From: Akkermansiaceae bacterium
GTDB lineage: Bacteria > Verrucomicrobiota > Verrucomicrobiia > Verrucomicrobiales > Akkermansiaceae
Assembly: GCA_018676385.1 (NCBI GenBank)
Contig: JABHEX010000099.1
Coordinates: 1 to 15,581, forward strand
DNA length: 15,581 bases
Direction of reading: 5' to 3'
The translations under genes and the position numbers were made by a program. The notes below the pieces were generated by a model. It made no database searches and was not told the origin of the DNA. It saw nothing but the letters and a program-made list of their open reading frames with translations. Positions within the stretch are counted from its first letter, which is position 1; the number at the start of each line of letters is the position of its first letter. Shown here piece by piece: positions 1 to 8,224 of the stretch.

Positions 1-10
1 TACATACAGA

Positions 11-1480
11 ATGAGCCAAAATTACTTCAACTCACTGCCACTTCGCCTTCAGCTCGACGAGCTTGGAACCTGCCGATTCATGGATGCATCCGAATTCGCC
101 AATGGCGTTGAGGCTGCTAAAGGCAAGAAAATCGTTATCGTCGGATGCGGAGCTCAGGGTCTTAACCAGGGGCTGAACATGCGCGACAGTGGGCTCGATG
201 TTTCCTACACTTTGCGTGATAACGCGATTGCTGAAAAACGGCAGTCATTTATTAACGCCAGTGAGAACGGATTCAACGTCGGCACCTACGAGGAAATGCT
301 TCCTACCGCTGATATCGTGATGAACCTAACTCCTGACAAGCAGCACACTAAGGTGGTTGCAAGTGTGATTCCGCATATGAAACAGGGTGCTACTTTCTCC
401 TATGCACATGGTTTCAACATCGTTGAGGAAGGCGTGCAGATCCGTGAGGACCTCACTGTTATTATGGTTGCACCAAAGTCACCCGGCTCCGAGGTGCGCG
501 AGGAGTACAAGCGTGGATTTGGTGTCCCGACACTGATCGCATGTCACCGCGCGAACGACCCGAATGGAGACGGGTTGGAAACAGCGAAGGCGCTCGCCGT
601 TGCCCAAGGCGGTCACCATGCTGGCGTGCTTGAGTCATCATTTGTTGCGGAAGTGAAGTCTGATCTTATGGGCGAGCAGACGATCCTTTGCGGTTTGCTC
701 CAGGCTGGAGCACTTCTATGTTTCGATAAAATGAAATCTGAGGGCATCGAGCCAGCTTACGCTGTAAAATTTATCCAACAGGGATGGGAAACCATCACTG
801 AGGCACTCAAGCATGGTGGAATCACCACGATGATGGACCGCCTTTCTAACCCCGCCAAGATCAAGGCATTTGAACTCTCCGAGGAGCTTAAAGATATTAT
901 GCGCCCGCTGTTCGAAAAGCATATGGACGATATCATTTCTGGCCATTTTTCCACAACTATGATGGAGGACTGGGCGAACGATGACGTCAATCTTCTCGGC
1001 TGGCGTGAAGCAACCGGTGATACTGAGTTTGAAAAAACCGAAGGCGCCGGCGACATCTCAGAGCAGGAATATTTCGATAAAGGGATTCTGATGGTTGCCA
1101 TGGTGCGCGCCGGTGTGGAACTTGCCTACGAGGCAATGGTGGAAGCTGGTATTGAGCCTGAGTCTGCCTATTACGAGTCACTTCACGAAACTCCACTGAT
1201 TGCCAATACGATTGCGCGCAAGAAGCTCTACGAGATGAACCGCGTTATTTCAGACACCGCGGAATACGGCTGTTATCTCTTTGCTCATGCCGCTGTGCCG
1301 CTACTTCAGGACTTCATGTCCACTGTAAGTGTGGACGTCATTGGCAAAGGGCTTGAGCTGACCGATAACTCCGTAGACAACCGCACACTTGTCCAAGTTG
1401 ATAACGCTATCCGCGGCCACGAGATTGAAGAAATCGGTGAGTATTTGCGTGATGCTATGAGCAACATGAAAGCGATCTAA
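11..1480 (+). CDS. ilvC: Ketol-acid reductoisomerase (NADP+), class II long form
   Basis: Second common enzyme of valine, leucine and isoleucine synthesis: it isomerises and reduces 2-acetolactate or 2-aceto-2-hydroxybutyrate with NADPH and Mg2+ in the cytoplasm. At 489 residues it is the long form with a duplicated C-terminal knotted domain; the short class I form has about 330. Visible are the Rossmann loop GCGAQG (45-50), the basic patch R69/R77/S79 expected for NADPH preference, H133 and K156 near the active site, the Mg2+ ligands D218 and E222 in KSDLMGEQ, and E389/E393 in YYESLHE. Residue by residue it closely resembles the enterobacterial IlvC as I remember it. The ATG lies 10 bases from the window edge, so upstream control cannot be seen, and no Shine-Dalgarno motif is visible in those bases. 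A strong terminator follows, so this is the last gene of its transcript. Identity is very secure. Confidence 0.98.
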   Translation: MSQNYFNSLPLRLQLDELGTCRFMDASEFANGVEAAKGKKIVIVGCGAQGLNQGLNMRDSGLDVSYTLRDNAIAEKRQSFINASENGFNVGTYEEMLPTADIVMNLTPDKQHTKVVASVIPHMKQGATFSYAHGFNIVEEGVQIREDLTVIMVAPKSPGSEVREEYKRGFGVPTLIACHRANDPNGDGLETAKALAVAQGGHHAGVLESSFVAEVKSDLMGEQTILCGLLQAGALLCFDKMKSEGIEPAYAVKFIQQGWETITEALKHGGITTMMDRLSNPAKIKAFELSEELKDIMRPLFEKHMDDIISGHFSTTMMEDWANDDVNLLGWREATGDTEFEKTEGAGDISEQEYFDKGILMVAMVRAGVELAYEAMVEAGIEPESAYYESLHETPLIANTIARKKLYEMNRVISDTAEYGCYLFAHAAVPLLQDFMSTVSVDVIGKGLELTDNSVDNRTLVQVDNAIRGHEIEEIGEYLRDAMSNMKAI

Positions 1481-1505
1481 CAAAATCTTACGTAATTTCT
1501 GATGG

Positions 1506-1537
1506 AAGGGAGTCCCAAACGGGGCTCCCTTTTTTTT
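1506..1537 (+). terminator. Rho-independent terminator of ilvC
   Basis: A 10-bp stem (AGGGAGTCCC at 1507-1516 with GGGGCTCCCT at 1521-1530, one T-G wobble) encloses the loop AAAC and runs into eight T (1530-1537); A1506-T1531 can extend it. It sits 26 bases after the ilvC stop and separates that gene from the converging minus-strand gene. On the minus strand the stem is not followed by a T run, so it looks one-directional. Confidence 0.93.
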
Positions 1538-1570
1538 CGCGCTATTAATTACTGACTATTATACGCGCTG

Positions 1571-3442
1571 TTACTTGGGGGTGTCTTTCCTGACATTAGG
1601 TGTTTGCAGGTAACGGTTACCATTGATTTTAACATCTTCACAATTGATGATTTTAATTGATGTGGCGTCGCTTGCAATGGGATCTGAATATATAGTGTTA
1701 CCAGTGATAGATAATCCAGTAGTGCTCTGGCCTTTAATACTTGATTTGCCGCGCAGTACGAAATGATTGCCCCGGATCTTGATATTTTGATGTACCGCCT
1801 TGTTGATTACTCCGTTTTGCGGATTGATGTTGATCACAGGCTCGGCACAGCGGTTGAATTGGTTATTACGGATTGTCATATCGCGCACGCATCCGGACTC
1901 GAACCAGCCTCTGGCGTCGTCCTCCAAGAGTATGGCGCTCATGTGGGTGGCGTTGAAGGTGTTATTCTCGACCACAACCTTCCTCCGTGTGGTGATGAGA
2001 AATCCACGAGTTGGGATGCGAGAAATTGTGCACCCACGAATTTCCACTTCGGGTGTCCAAGTCACATTTTCTAGAACATCTTTTTCTTTAAAATTGGCGG
2101 GGAATGGTTTTTCCAATGTGATTAGAATTTCTCTCGGATTGAGTAACTTGGCATCCTTCACCCTGTTTGCGCTGTAGGGTGCAAGCGAGTCCCATCTGAC
2201 AAACTCGATATCGTCTCCGGGGTTGAATGCGAGAAAGCCATAGGTTTGCTTATGAATAAAACTCACCTTGATCTGGTGATCGGATAGTTTCTCAGTTACC
2301 CGCAGATGTGTTCCATGGATATTGATTGCATCGTCATGGGCACCCGAAAAGACACAGTTATTCACGAGTAGTTTGCCTTTGCAGCCGGACACTTGGATGC
2401 CATCTGCCCATGCGGCAGTGGTTCTGCCACTCGCTGGGTCTGGTGCAATTTTTACGCCATCGAATGTCAGGTTTTCAGAAAACTGATTCACCAACCCCAT
2501 GCCGTGTAAAAACTGAAAGTGGACATTTTTCCATATGATGTTCTTGCTTCGGCGAGTGAATACGGCGGCATAATCACGAAACGGATTGCGGATCTGATAG
2601 ATGTGTCCCTTTTTCATTTTGTGTTTGCCGCTCGCTCGCAGTAACATCGGGTTAAGTTCTTTAATCGTCAGCCCGTTCAGAGGATCTCTTCGGCGGCGCA
2701 CCTCGTTAGTGAGCAGATTTAATTCCTGCCCGAGGCCACCTTTAAAACTCCACCCTTCGCCTTTCCAGGTGAGCTTTCCATTATTAATCGAGTATTGTGA
2801 GTCTTTGTGAACTTGCAGATCTACATATGCATCACCTATATTAACTACTTTATACTCAGAAACTGTTGGGTGTTGGTAATCAAAGTTTAGTTCTGAGACC
2901 GTTATATTCTCACAATGATCAACGCAGACCTCAATCATTTTTCCACGACAAATAATTTTGGCCTTTTTGCCCGTCACCATGATGTGTTTGGAGTTTTTCA
3001 GAAATATTCCGATTAACTTGTCCGACTCGGGAGAGCCATTGGTGTTGGAGATATTAAATTTCTGCCGATAGAGATTTTTGGTAAAAATATCATACCTGCC
3101 AGCGGCGAAACTGACCTCTATCGGTGAGGTGCTTGTGCCGGACCCGATAATCATGAGCGTTTGATCAAACGATCCAGGCGAAATTATTTTCACTTTGTCA
3201 CCGGGGGCCAACCGTAATTGATTGACCCGATAAAAACTGCGCCAAGCAAGGTTCTCTTTTACCCCAGATTGTTGGTCATCGCCTTTTACAGGGTCGATGT
3301 AATAAGTGGTGTTACCTGGAGAGGGTTGCCGATTTTCTTTGGGCTGATACAGAGTATCAGCTGCTAAAATCGAATTGGCTCCCAGCGCAACGGTAATGAG
3401 TCCAATTAGAATAGCGGATGGCTTGATATGTGTATATCTCAT
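1571..3442 (-). CDS. Secreted GH110-family alpha-1,3-galactosidase-like protein (right-handed beta-helix)
   Basis: Likely an exported glycoside hydrolase that removes terminal alpha-1,3-linked galactose from glycans (blood-group-B-type or algal galactans are known GH110 targets). Residues 1-28 form a signal peptide with a hydrophobic core around 10-26 and an A-A site. From about residue 112 it follows the family pattern: GRYDI (115-119), GEGW (228-231), SGCKGK (352-357), DDAINIHGT (370-378), TWTPEV (461-466) and GWFESGCVRD (512-521), with the many short N-rich strands of a parallel beta-helix. D347, D370 and D371 match in spacing the three Asp proposed as catalytic in the solved GH110 enzyme. 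It most resembles the GlaA branch as I recall it. Residues 46-110 differ from the usual family start and look like the N-terminal strand and cap of DUF1565 or lyase-type beta-helices (YYIDP..GDD, LAPGDKV). Length 623 is normal. The gene stands alone, with no sulfatase or transporter beside it. Family assignment is firm; the substrate is not known. Confidence 0.88.
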   Translation of the reverse strand: MRYTHIKPSAILIGLITVALGANSILAADTLYQPKENRQPSPGNTTYYIDPVKGDDQQSGVKENLAWRSFYRVNQLRLAPGDKVKIISPGSFDQTLMIIGSGTSTSPIEVSFAAGRYDIFTKNLYRQKFNISNTNGSPESDKLIGIFLKNSKHIMVTGKKAKIICRGKMIEVCVDHCENITVSELNFDYQHPTVSEYKVVNIGDAYVDLQVHKDSQYSINNGKLTWKGEGWSFKGGLGQELNLLTNEVRRRRDPLNGLTIKELNPMLLRASGKHKMKKGHIYQIRNPFRDYAAVFTRRSKNIIWKNVHFQFLHGMGLVNQFSENLTFDGVKIAPDPASGRTTAAWADGIQVSGCKGKLLVNNCVFSGAHDDAINIHGTHLRVTEKLSDHQIKVSFIHKQTYGFLAFNPGDDIEFVRWDSLAPYSANRVKDAKLLNPREILITLEKPFPANFKEKDVLENVTWTPEVEIRGCTISRIPTRGFLITTRRKVVVENNTFNATHMSAILLEDDARGWFESGCVRDMTIRNNQFNRCAEPVININPQNGVINKAVHQNIKIRGNHFVLRGKSSIKGQSTTGLSITGNTIYSDPIASDATSIKIINCEDVKINGNRYLQTPNVRKDTPK

Positions 3443-3503
3443 AGTATTACTTGGTGATGAATGTGAGCATCAGCCGCGTAATTTTCAAGGATGCAAAATC
3501 AAC

Positions 3504-3532
3504 TATGGAAAAGGTAAGATTGCTTTTCTATA
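3504..3532 (-). terminator. Hairpin between two minus-strand genes, possible weak terminator
   Basis: TATGGAAAAG (3504-3513) pairs with CTTTTCTATA (3523-3532) over 10 bp with one G-T wobble around a 9-base loop. On the minus strand it lies about 20 bases after the stop of the 175-residue gene and is followed only by a broken T stretch (GTTGATTTT). It could attenuate read-through into the galactosidase gene, but the stem is A/T-heavy and the tail poor. Confidence 0.35.
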
Positions 3533-3552
3533 GGAATAGACAGGTGCTGATT

Positions 3553-4080
3553 TTATGAGGTGCAGCGTTCGAGGATAGTTTTTGTAAGCTTAGCGATTTT
3601 GCCAAGTAGTTCTTGGGGTAGGCCGATATCTTCTCCAGTGGCTATCAATTGCTGTGCGATCGCGTTTTCTTGATTTGCAACTCTCCGACGGAGTTCAGTC
3701 ACCCGGTATTGCTGTTGAGACGATCGAACATCGTGTTCCGGGTGCGTTCGTATAGTGGTGTGTAAATTGGCTTTTAGCCTCATGTAGCTGGGTAATTTTT
3801 CTGCCACTACCAGTAAGATTCTTTGCTCTAAAGGCTGTATCTGATCATCACTGTTTGATCTTGGGTAGGTCAGTCTCTCAATACAGGTCAGGGAGAAACC
3901 AATGAGCTCGGTGACTGGGATTCCAGATTCTGAAATTTCAACATCTGGAATATCAGCTTTATTTGGATTAGCGCTACAAGATGGATGATTCTGACTTGCC
4001 TGATTCTTGGGATGAACGGGTATTGCGCGGTTCAGAAATCGAGCGTTTATGGAGTGGTGGGTATTATAACGGGAGTTCAT
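3553..4080 (-). CDS. Hypothetical protein, 175 residues
   Basis: I do not recognise this protein. The first 45 residues are polar, rich in His, Asn and Ser and probably disordered. The rest is predicted mainly helical, and residues about 115-172 look amphipathic (VTELRRRVANQENAIAQQL, then LPQELLGKIAKLTKTILE), which could be a helical or coiled-coil association region. There is no signal peptide or membrane segment. The ATG at 4080 has no Shine-Dalgarno motif but is preceded by AACC, like several genes here. It is divergent from the winged-helix gene across a 234-base AT-rich spacer and lies 110 bases before the galactosidase gene on the same strand. No larger frame competes with it, which favours a real gene, but without a recognised family it remains a prediction. 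Confidence 0.55.
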   Translation of the reverse strand: MNSRYNTHHSINARFLNRAIPVHPKNQASQNHPSCSANPNKADIPDVEISESGIPVTELIGFSLTCIERLTYPRSNSDDQIQPLEQRILLVVAEKLPSYMRLKANLHTTIRTHPEHDVRSSQQQYRVTELRRRVANQENAIAQQLIATGEDIGLPQELLGKIAKLTKTILERCTS

Positions 4081-4279
4081 GGTTAGTGACGACGGGTTTT
4101 AGTCAAAGGATGGCTAAAAATAGATTAATCGGCTAATTAAGGAAACTTTAAATGAGCTTGGGTATTTAAAACCATTAAAAAACAAAGAAAAAAGAACATC
4201 ATTTAAGTAATATTAACTATTAAACCGAGTGAAATTACCTGCAAATAAAGGGCTTTAGACGGCTTTAAGGGCAATTTTC

Positions 4280-4308
4280 TTGATCATTTTGTAGAGTTTG
4301 GCTAATTT
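4280..4308 (+). promoter_or_regulatory. Weak sigma70-like promoter candidate in the divergent spacer
   Basis: TTGATC (4280-4285), a 17-base gap and TAATTT (4303-4308) loosely fit a -35/-10 pair. Transcription would then start near 4315, at or just before the GTG start of the winged-helix gene, giving an almost leaderless message. The -10 match is poor. The rest of the spacer (4081-4279) is strongly AT-rich, contains the imperfect palindrome GGTATTTAAAACC, and shows no clear promoter for the minus-strand gene. Confidence 0.25.
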
Positions 4309-4314
4309 GTAATC

Positions 4315-4839
4315 GTGTCTGATATCAAAATGATCCATAAGTTAACCGAAAGCGTGATGCAAATGCACCAGGAAATGAGTGTTGACCAAATGCGCCTATA
4401 TCAAGCATTTGTCACCAAGTCAGTGGAGGCACGCGAGGCGGAGGAAGCACTGCGCGTTGCAATGGATCAAGAAGATGGCGGCGATACGCATACATCTGAG
4501 ACACTTTGTGATCTGCGCCGATTACTGGCCGACCAGAATTTTCGTTTATCGGGTAGTGAATGTGTATTGCTTGCCTGCTTGAGTAAACGACTTGAAGGTG
4601 AGGAGTTTACGGATACAAAGCGTATTAACATTTTGCTCCATAGCTTCAACCGCAAGCCGTCGAACACCACCAAGGTGGTCGATGGGATGGAGAAAAAAGA
4701 GCTGCTTGAGATAAGAAGTGACGGATTACATGCTCACAAGATGTATTGTCTCACAGATCGTGGTCAACGGCATGTGTGGGCACTTCTTGAGAGACTGTCA
4801 GGATCAAATAGCTCTGATCGCCTTGCTATTGTCGATTAA
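4315..4839 (+). CDS. Small protein with probable MarR-like winged-helix domain
   Basis: No specific family recognised. Residues 1-75 are helical and charged, with a Met-rich stretch. Residues about 78-162 read like a winged helix: a helix (SGSECVLLACLSKRL), a second near FTDTKRINILLHSF, a probable recognition helix TTKVVDGMEKKELLEI, and a wing ending CLTDRGQRHV. This matches the MarR pattern of recognition helix, short beta wing and LT-x-x-G before the last helix. It is therefore probably a DNA-binding protein, possibly controlling the divergent gene or itself; that role is inferred from context only. The start is GTG at 4315; an in-frame ATG at 4330 (MIHKL) would give 169 residues. Neither has a Shine-Dalgarno motif. 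Its stop lies 4 bases from the stop of the converging helicase gene. Confidence 0.65.
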   Translation: MSDIKMIHKLTESVMQMHQEMSVDQMRLYQAFVTKSVEAREAEEALRVAMDQEDGGDTHTSETLCDLRRLLADQNFRLSGSECVLLACLSKRLEGEEFTDTKRINILLHSFNRKPSNTTKVVDGMEKKELLEIRSDGLHAHKMYCLTDRGQRHVWALLERLSGSNSSDRLAIVD

Positions 4840-4840
4840 G

Positions 4841-4858
4841 CTCTCAGCTATCTGAGGG
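4841..4858. terminator. Short hairpin at a tail-to-tail gene junction
   Basis: CTCTCAG (4841-4847) pairs with CTGAGGG (4852-4858) around CTAT, 7 bp with one wobble. It begins 2 bases after the winged-helix stop and covers the helicase stop codon. It could help end transcripts from both sides, but there is no T run on either strand, so the call is weak. Confidence 0.3.
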
Positions 4859-7495
4859 TCCGAGTAGCTTTGTGAGCACATTATCGTCTAATTTGAGTTG
4901 GTTCAGCGAGGCGGTTAAAATTGAGTCTGATATATCACTTTTACGTTCCTGCATTTGCTGAATACGCTGCTCAACGGTATCTTTGCAGATGAGTTTGTGC
5001 ACAAAGACAGGTTTATCTTGGCCTATTCTGTAGGCTCGGTCTGTGGCTTGGTTCTCCACGGCAGGGTTCCACCATGGGTCGTAGTGAATGACTGTATCGG
5101 CGTTCGTTAGGGTGAGTCCTGTACCTCCTGCTTTCAGAGAGATAAGAAAGATTTCGGCTTCCCCAGCTTGGAATTGCTCAACCATTTCCTGTCTATTTTT
5201 ACTCGCTCCAGTGAGTTTCAGATAGGTAGTTTTTTGGCTAACTAGATATTCTTCAATGATATCCAGCATGGAGGTGAATTGGGAAAAGATAAGTACTTTT
5301 CTGTTTTCCTGTTTCAGAGTTTCTAAAAGGTTGGTTAAGTGGTTGAACTTAGCGGAAGTCCTCGAATTATTTGAATTTTGGATTTTGGATTCGATCAGTT
5401 TGGAGTGACAGCAGATTTGTCTGAGTTTAAGAAGCGCGTCGAGGAACATGATTTGTGCCTGTTGACCAGTTTTTGCTGCAAGTGCCCGACGTACGTGTTT
5501 GTCCATGGTCGAGCGAACGGTTTCGTAGAGATCTTTTTCATCTTCTCCAAGATCGATGATGTGGGGGATTTCAGTTTTTGGTGGGAGTTCAGTGGCTACT
5601 TGATCCTTAGTGCGGCGCAGAATGAGTGGCCCAACCTTGGAGGAGAGGGCGTCGGCACGCTGTTGGTTTTTATTTTTCTCAATTGGAGTGCGAAAAGTTT
5701 CCCGAAATGATTCAGCATCACCTAATAATCCTGGCATTAGAAAATCGAATAGACTCCAGAGTTCACCGAGGTGATTTTCGATGGGTGTGCCCGACAGGCA
5801 GATACGGTGACGGGTATTGAGCTTTCTTACGGCTTGGGAGACCTGCGCCGATGAGTTTTTGATATGCTGGGCCTCATCCAGAACCAAGAGGTGAAATGAT
5901 TGGTTGGAGAAAAGTTCAAGATCTCGATAAAGCAGAGCATACGAGGTGAGGGCGATGTCGGTATCGGCCAGAAGGTTAAAGCGAAGATGCCTGTTGTGCC
6001 CTTGTAGGATCGTTACCCGCAATGATGGAGCAAACATTTGTGCTTCGCGTTGCCAGTTTTCTACCACGCTGGTGGGTGCTATTACTAGGCATGGTAGAGT
6101 ATTTCCTTTCTCTTTTTCTGCTAGGATATGGGTCAGTGTTTGCATGGTTTTGCCCAGCCCCATGTCATCGGCGAGAATGCCGTGTAAATTATTGTTTGAG
6201 AGAAATTGCATCCAACGGAAGCCTTCGGCTTGGTAGTCTCTTAGCGTGGCCTTTAGTGTTGCTGGAATATTGCAGTTTGGGGTTTTGAATAATGAGTTTT
6301 GAGCGGCAAGAGTTGTGATTTCTGATGGTGTGGTGGGGTGCTCGATGTCCTTGGAGATATGTTTCAATATCTGTGCGGCTTCCACCTTGTGCATGCGTAT
6401 TGGTTTGCTGGTGAAATTAAAGTCCATCAATTCGCCAAGGTGGGTGAGGATGCGGCGGAAACGACCCACTGGAAGGGTTAGGCCTCGACCGTCTGGAAAG
6501 AAAACAAGAAATTCTTGTCCGTCCGGCATGTCATTGGTGACTTTGAGAAAATTGTAATCCACCAGTGTGGCGAGGATTGGTTGAAGGTCTAAATATTGGC
6601 CATCGACCTCGAAACCTGCTGAGAGTGAGAACCAGCCTTTACCTTCATCAACGATTTCGGTGCGAAGTGTTGAAGCATTAAATTGAAGTGGTTTATTGAT
6701 GGTGTTGTGCCCGAAGGTGACCTTCCACCCTCTTTTTTCTAGAGCAGGTATTGCCTCGTGTCGAAAACGCTGCCAGTAGAGAGATGGCTGCCATTCTTTT
6801 TTATTAGGAGCCCACAGAGTTCCCATTGCTGGATCGGGGTGATGAACTGATTGCAGTGAGTTAGGTGCTTGGTCTGCGCCGGGCAGAAGGTCGAGTGCGT
6901 AGAGCGAGTTCAGTGCGGTCATTTCTGCAGCGCGATCTCGAGATTTTGTGATATTGCCTGAGGGTTCTAGAGGATACTTATCATCACCGTAATTTGCAGT
7001 TGCTGTGGCGTAAATATCGGGAAGCCATGATGAGGCATCGCCTTGTGATCGGCGGTGCACATGGAGATGGAAAGTAGCCTTGGAGGATGCCCTTTTGGTT
7101 GTGACGATTTTTTCTGTGAGCGTTTCGGTAGAGGGTTCTCTTTGCAGAATGCCAAAAGCCGATTCCATACGTCCTGGCCGTAGAAGTTGTTCAATAGCTG
7201 CCGCCGCGTGCTCGCAACATGTGCTCATTGCGCAGGTGCAGCTTGTGTCGAGCTGTAGCGTGCCATTTTCCTCCCACAGTGCCAACGTCGCCTCGTGTTG
7301 ATGGCCAGATTTCTCAATCACATGAGCAATGATTTCTACGTCTCCGGTGTCTAGTATTTCGGCATGACATTGAGTAACCTGCTGTGAGCGGGCCAATTTG
7401 CGCCCGGTAGCGGTAACGCCTGCGGTGAAGGTGTTTTTCCAGTCGCCCGACTCGAAGAATGCGCCCAGGCGCTCAATACTGATTGGCTGGCTCAC
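4844..7495 (-). CDS. SNF2/SWI2-family DEAD/DEAH-box helicase with N-terminal SWIM zinc finger
   Basis: A dsDNA-translocating ATPase of superfamily 2, of the type common in bacteria and related to RapA/HepA and YwqA; it probably remodels protein-DNA complexes or acts in repair, but its precise role is unknown. A SWIM finger lies at residues 86-96 (C86, C88, C94, H96), then about 300 residues with no clear motif. The ATPase core has an RDYQ start (419-422), Walker A GLGKT (446-450), motif Ia IAPTSVVENW, Walker B LDEAQH (539-544), motif III SGTPIENHLGELW (568-580), ILRRTK (625-630), motif V KAGGTGLTLTNAD (788-800) and motif VI QATDRAYRIGQ (816-826). All motifs are intact over 883 residues. The start is GTG at 7495, 10 bases after the stop of the small upstream gene, so the two are probably co-transcribed. 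No Shine-Dalgarno motif is present. Confidence 0.95.
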   Translation of the reverse strand: MSQPISIERLGAFFESGDWKNTFTAGVTATGRKLARSQQVTQCHAEILDTGDVEIIAHVIEKSGHQHEATLALWEENGTLQLDTSCTCAMSTCCEHAAAAIEQLLRPGRMESAFGILQREPSTETLTEKIVTTKRASSKATFHLHVHRRSQGDASSWLPDIYATATANYGDDKYPLEPSGNITKSRDRAAEMTALNSLYALDLLPGADQAPNSLQSVHHPDPAMGTLWAPNKKEWQPSLYWQRFRHEAIPALEKRGWKVTFGHNTINKPLQFNASTLRTEIVDEGKGWFSLSAGFEVDGQYLDLQPILATLVDYNFLKVTNDMPDGQEFLVFFPDGRGLTLPVGRFRRILTHLGELMDFNFTSKPIRMHKVEAAQILKHISKDIEHPTTPSEITTLAAQNSLFKTPNCNIPATLKATLRDYQAEGFRWMQFLSNNNLHGILADDMGLGKTMQTLTHILAEKEKGNTLPCLVIAPTSVVENWQREAQMFAPSLRVTILQGHNRHLRFNLLADTDIALTSYALLYRDLELFSNQSFHLLVLDEAQHIKNSSAQVSQAVRKLNTRHRICLSGTPIENHLGELWSLFDFLMPGLLGDAESFRETFRTPIEKNKNQQRADALSSKVGPLILRRTKDQVATELPPKTEIPHIIDLGEDEKDLYETVRSTMDKHVRRALAAKTGQQAQIMFLDALLKLRQICCHSKLIESKIQNSNNSRTSAKFNHLTNLLETLKQENRKVLIFSQFTSMLDIIEEYLVSQKTTYLKLTGASKNRQEMVEQFQAGEAEIFLISLKAGGTGLTLTNADTVIHYDPWWNPAVENQATDRAYRIGQDKPVFVHKLICKDTVEQRIQQMQERKSDISDSILTASLNQLKLDDNVLTKLLGPSDS

Positions 7496-7505
7496 GATAT
7501 AGGCT

Positions 7506-8024
7506 TTATCGATCGTTTTGGCGGCGATGGCGACTGGGAATTACTCGTTTATCGCCTAGTATAGCTTTGCCGAGTGGACTGGGTTTTGCGGTATCAGATG
7601 TGTGTGCTTTGTTTAGAGTCGTTTTTGGAGTCACGGGTATATTTTTTTTAGGTAGAGTGACACCGTAAAACTTGCCGATATCGATTAGTGCGCTGCGGGC
7701 CTCAAATTGTCCCTCAGCTTTTGCTTTATCGTTAAGGGTTTTTCCAAGCGCCAAATAGTATGTTTTTTCATCATAGTGAGATGAGAAATCGATCTCGGAG
7801 ATGGGGGATAGCTTCCACATGCGATATGCAAGATTGAACGCTTTGTCGTGGTGGAGTGATGCTTGTGAGGTAAGAAAAATGTTGGCGTCGTGTCCGTAGT
7901 TGCCTGCGTAATTTTGGAAACGTTCCTGTTCCTCGTTGCTCTTGCTGGCGCGGGCGAAGTATTTATTGGCAGACCATGCACCGAGGGTGAGCAGGAAGAT
8001 TAAAAGTAATATAGCTTTTTTCAT
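7506..8024 (-). CDS. Small membrane-anchored or exported hypothetical protein
   Basis: I do not recognise the family. The chosen ATG at 8024 gives 172 residues beginning MKKAILLLIFLLTLGAWSA, a typical basic start plus hydrophobic core, so the protein is either a signal-peptide substrate (possible cleavage near 18-19) or held by one N-terminal helix. An upstream in-frame ATG at 8111 would bury this signal behind 29 polar residues and is less likely. The middle (30-125) is soluble-looking and aromatic-rich; the C-terminal tail (about 130-172) is Lys/Arg/Pro/Thr-rich and probably disordered. The TAA is 10 bases before the helicase GTG, suggesting one transcript, although a surface protein and a DNA helicase make an odd pair. 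The ATG follows TTCCTC, a pyrimidine run rather than a Shine-Dalgarno motif. Confidence 0.7.
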   Translation of the reverse strand: MKKAILLLIFLLTLGAWSANKYFARASKSNEEQERFQNYAGNYGHDANIFLTSQASLHHDKAFNLAYRMWKLSPISEIDFSSHYDEKTYYLALGKTLNDKAKAEGQFEARSALIDIGKFYGVTLPKKNIPVTPKTTLNKAHTSDTAKPSPLGKAILGDKRVIPSRHRRQNDR

Positions 8025-8224
8025 GAGGAAGAAGTCTGTCACGGTAGTGCGAAGATGACAAGATAGGGATGGGGCTGTGTCGGTAAATGTAGTCATTACA
8101 TAAAACTTCAAATTAAACGGGTTTGTCGATATTTAAGCATTGCTGAATAATATAAATTTCCGCATAATGGTGAAGCGAAGCTGTGCATTTGCAGAGTCCT
8201 ATAACCTAGTTTCCATACTGTCCT
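8025..8224. other. Divergent intergenic region before the murG block
   Basis: This 200-base spacer must hold the promoters for the helicase unit (minus) and, if the block is not read from farther upstream, for murG-ftsQ (plus). The only plus-strand elements I can point to are TATAAA at 8151-8156, a good -10 match without a well-spaced -35, and TAATAT at 8148-8153 with TTGTCG at 8123-8128 at 19 bases. Both are weak. No RNA gene or large hairpin is evident. Confidence 0.3.

Noticed and set aside
757..1101. Open frame on the minus strand inside ilvC
   Set aside because: It lies wholly opposite a certain, highly conserved gene and its Ser/Ile-rich product has no domain character.
1538..1570. Imperfect inverted repeat (GCGCTAT / ATACGCGC) as a terminator for the minus-strand galactosidase gene
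   Set aside because: The stem is short and bulged, and no T run follows on the minus strand.
1800..2177. Plus-strand open frames opposite the galactosidase gene
   Set aside because: The minus-strand protein shows family motifs throughout this stretch; the plus-strand products look random.
5378..5710. Plus-strand open frame opposite the helicase gene
   Set aside because: It falls over the intact SNF2 core and has no recognisable features.
8025..8111. Upstream extension of the small exported protein to ATG 8111
   Set aside because: It would place 29 polar residues before a clean signal sequence; the start at 8024 fits much better.
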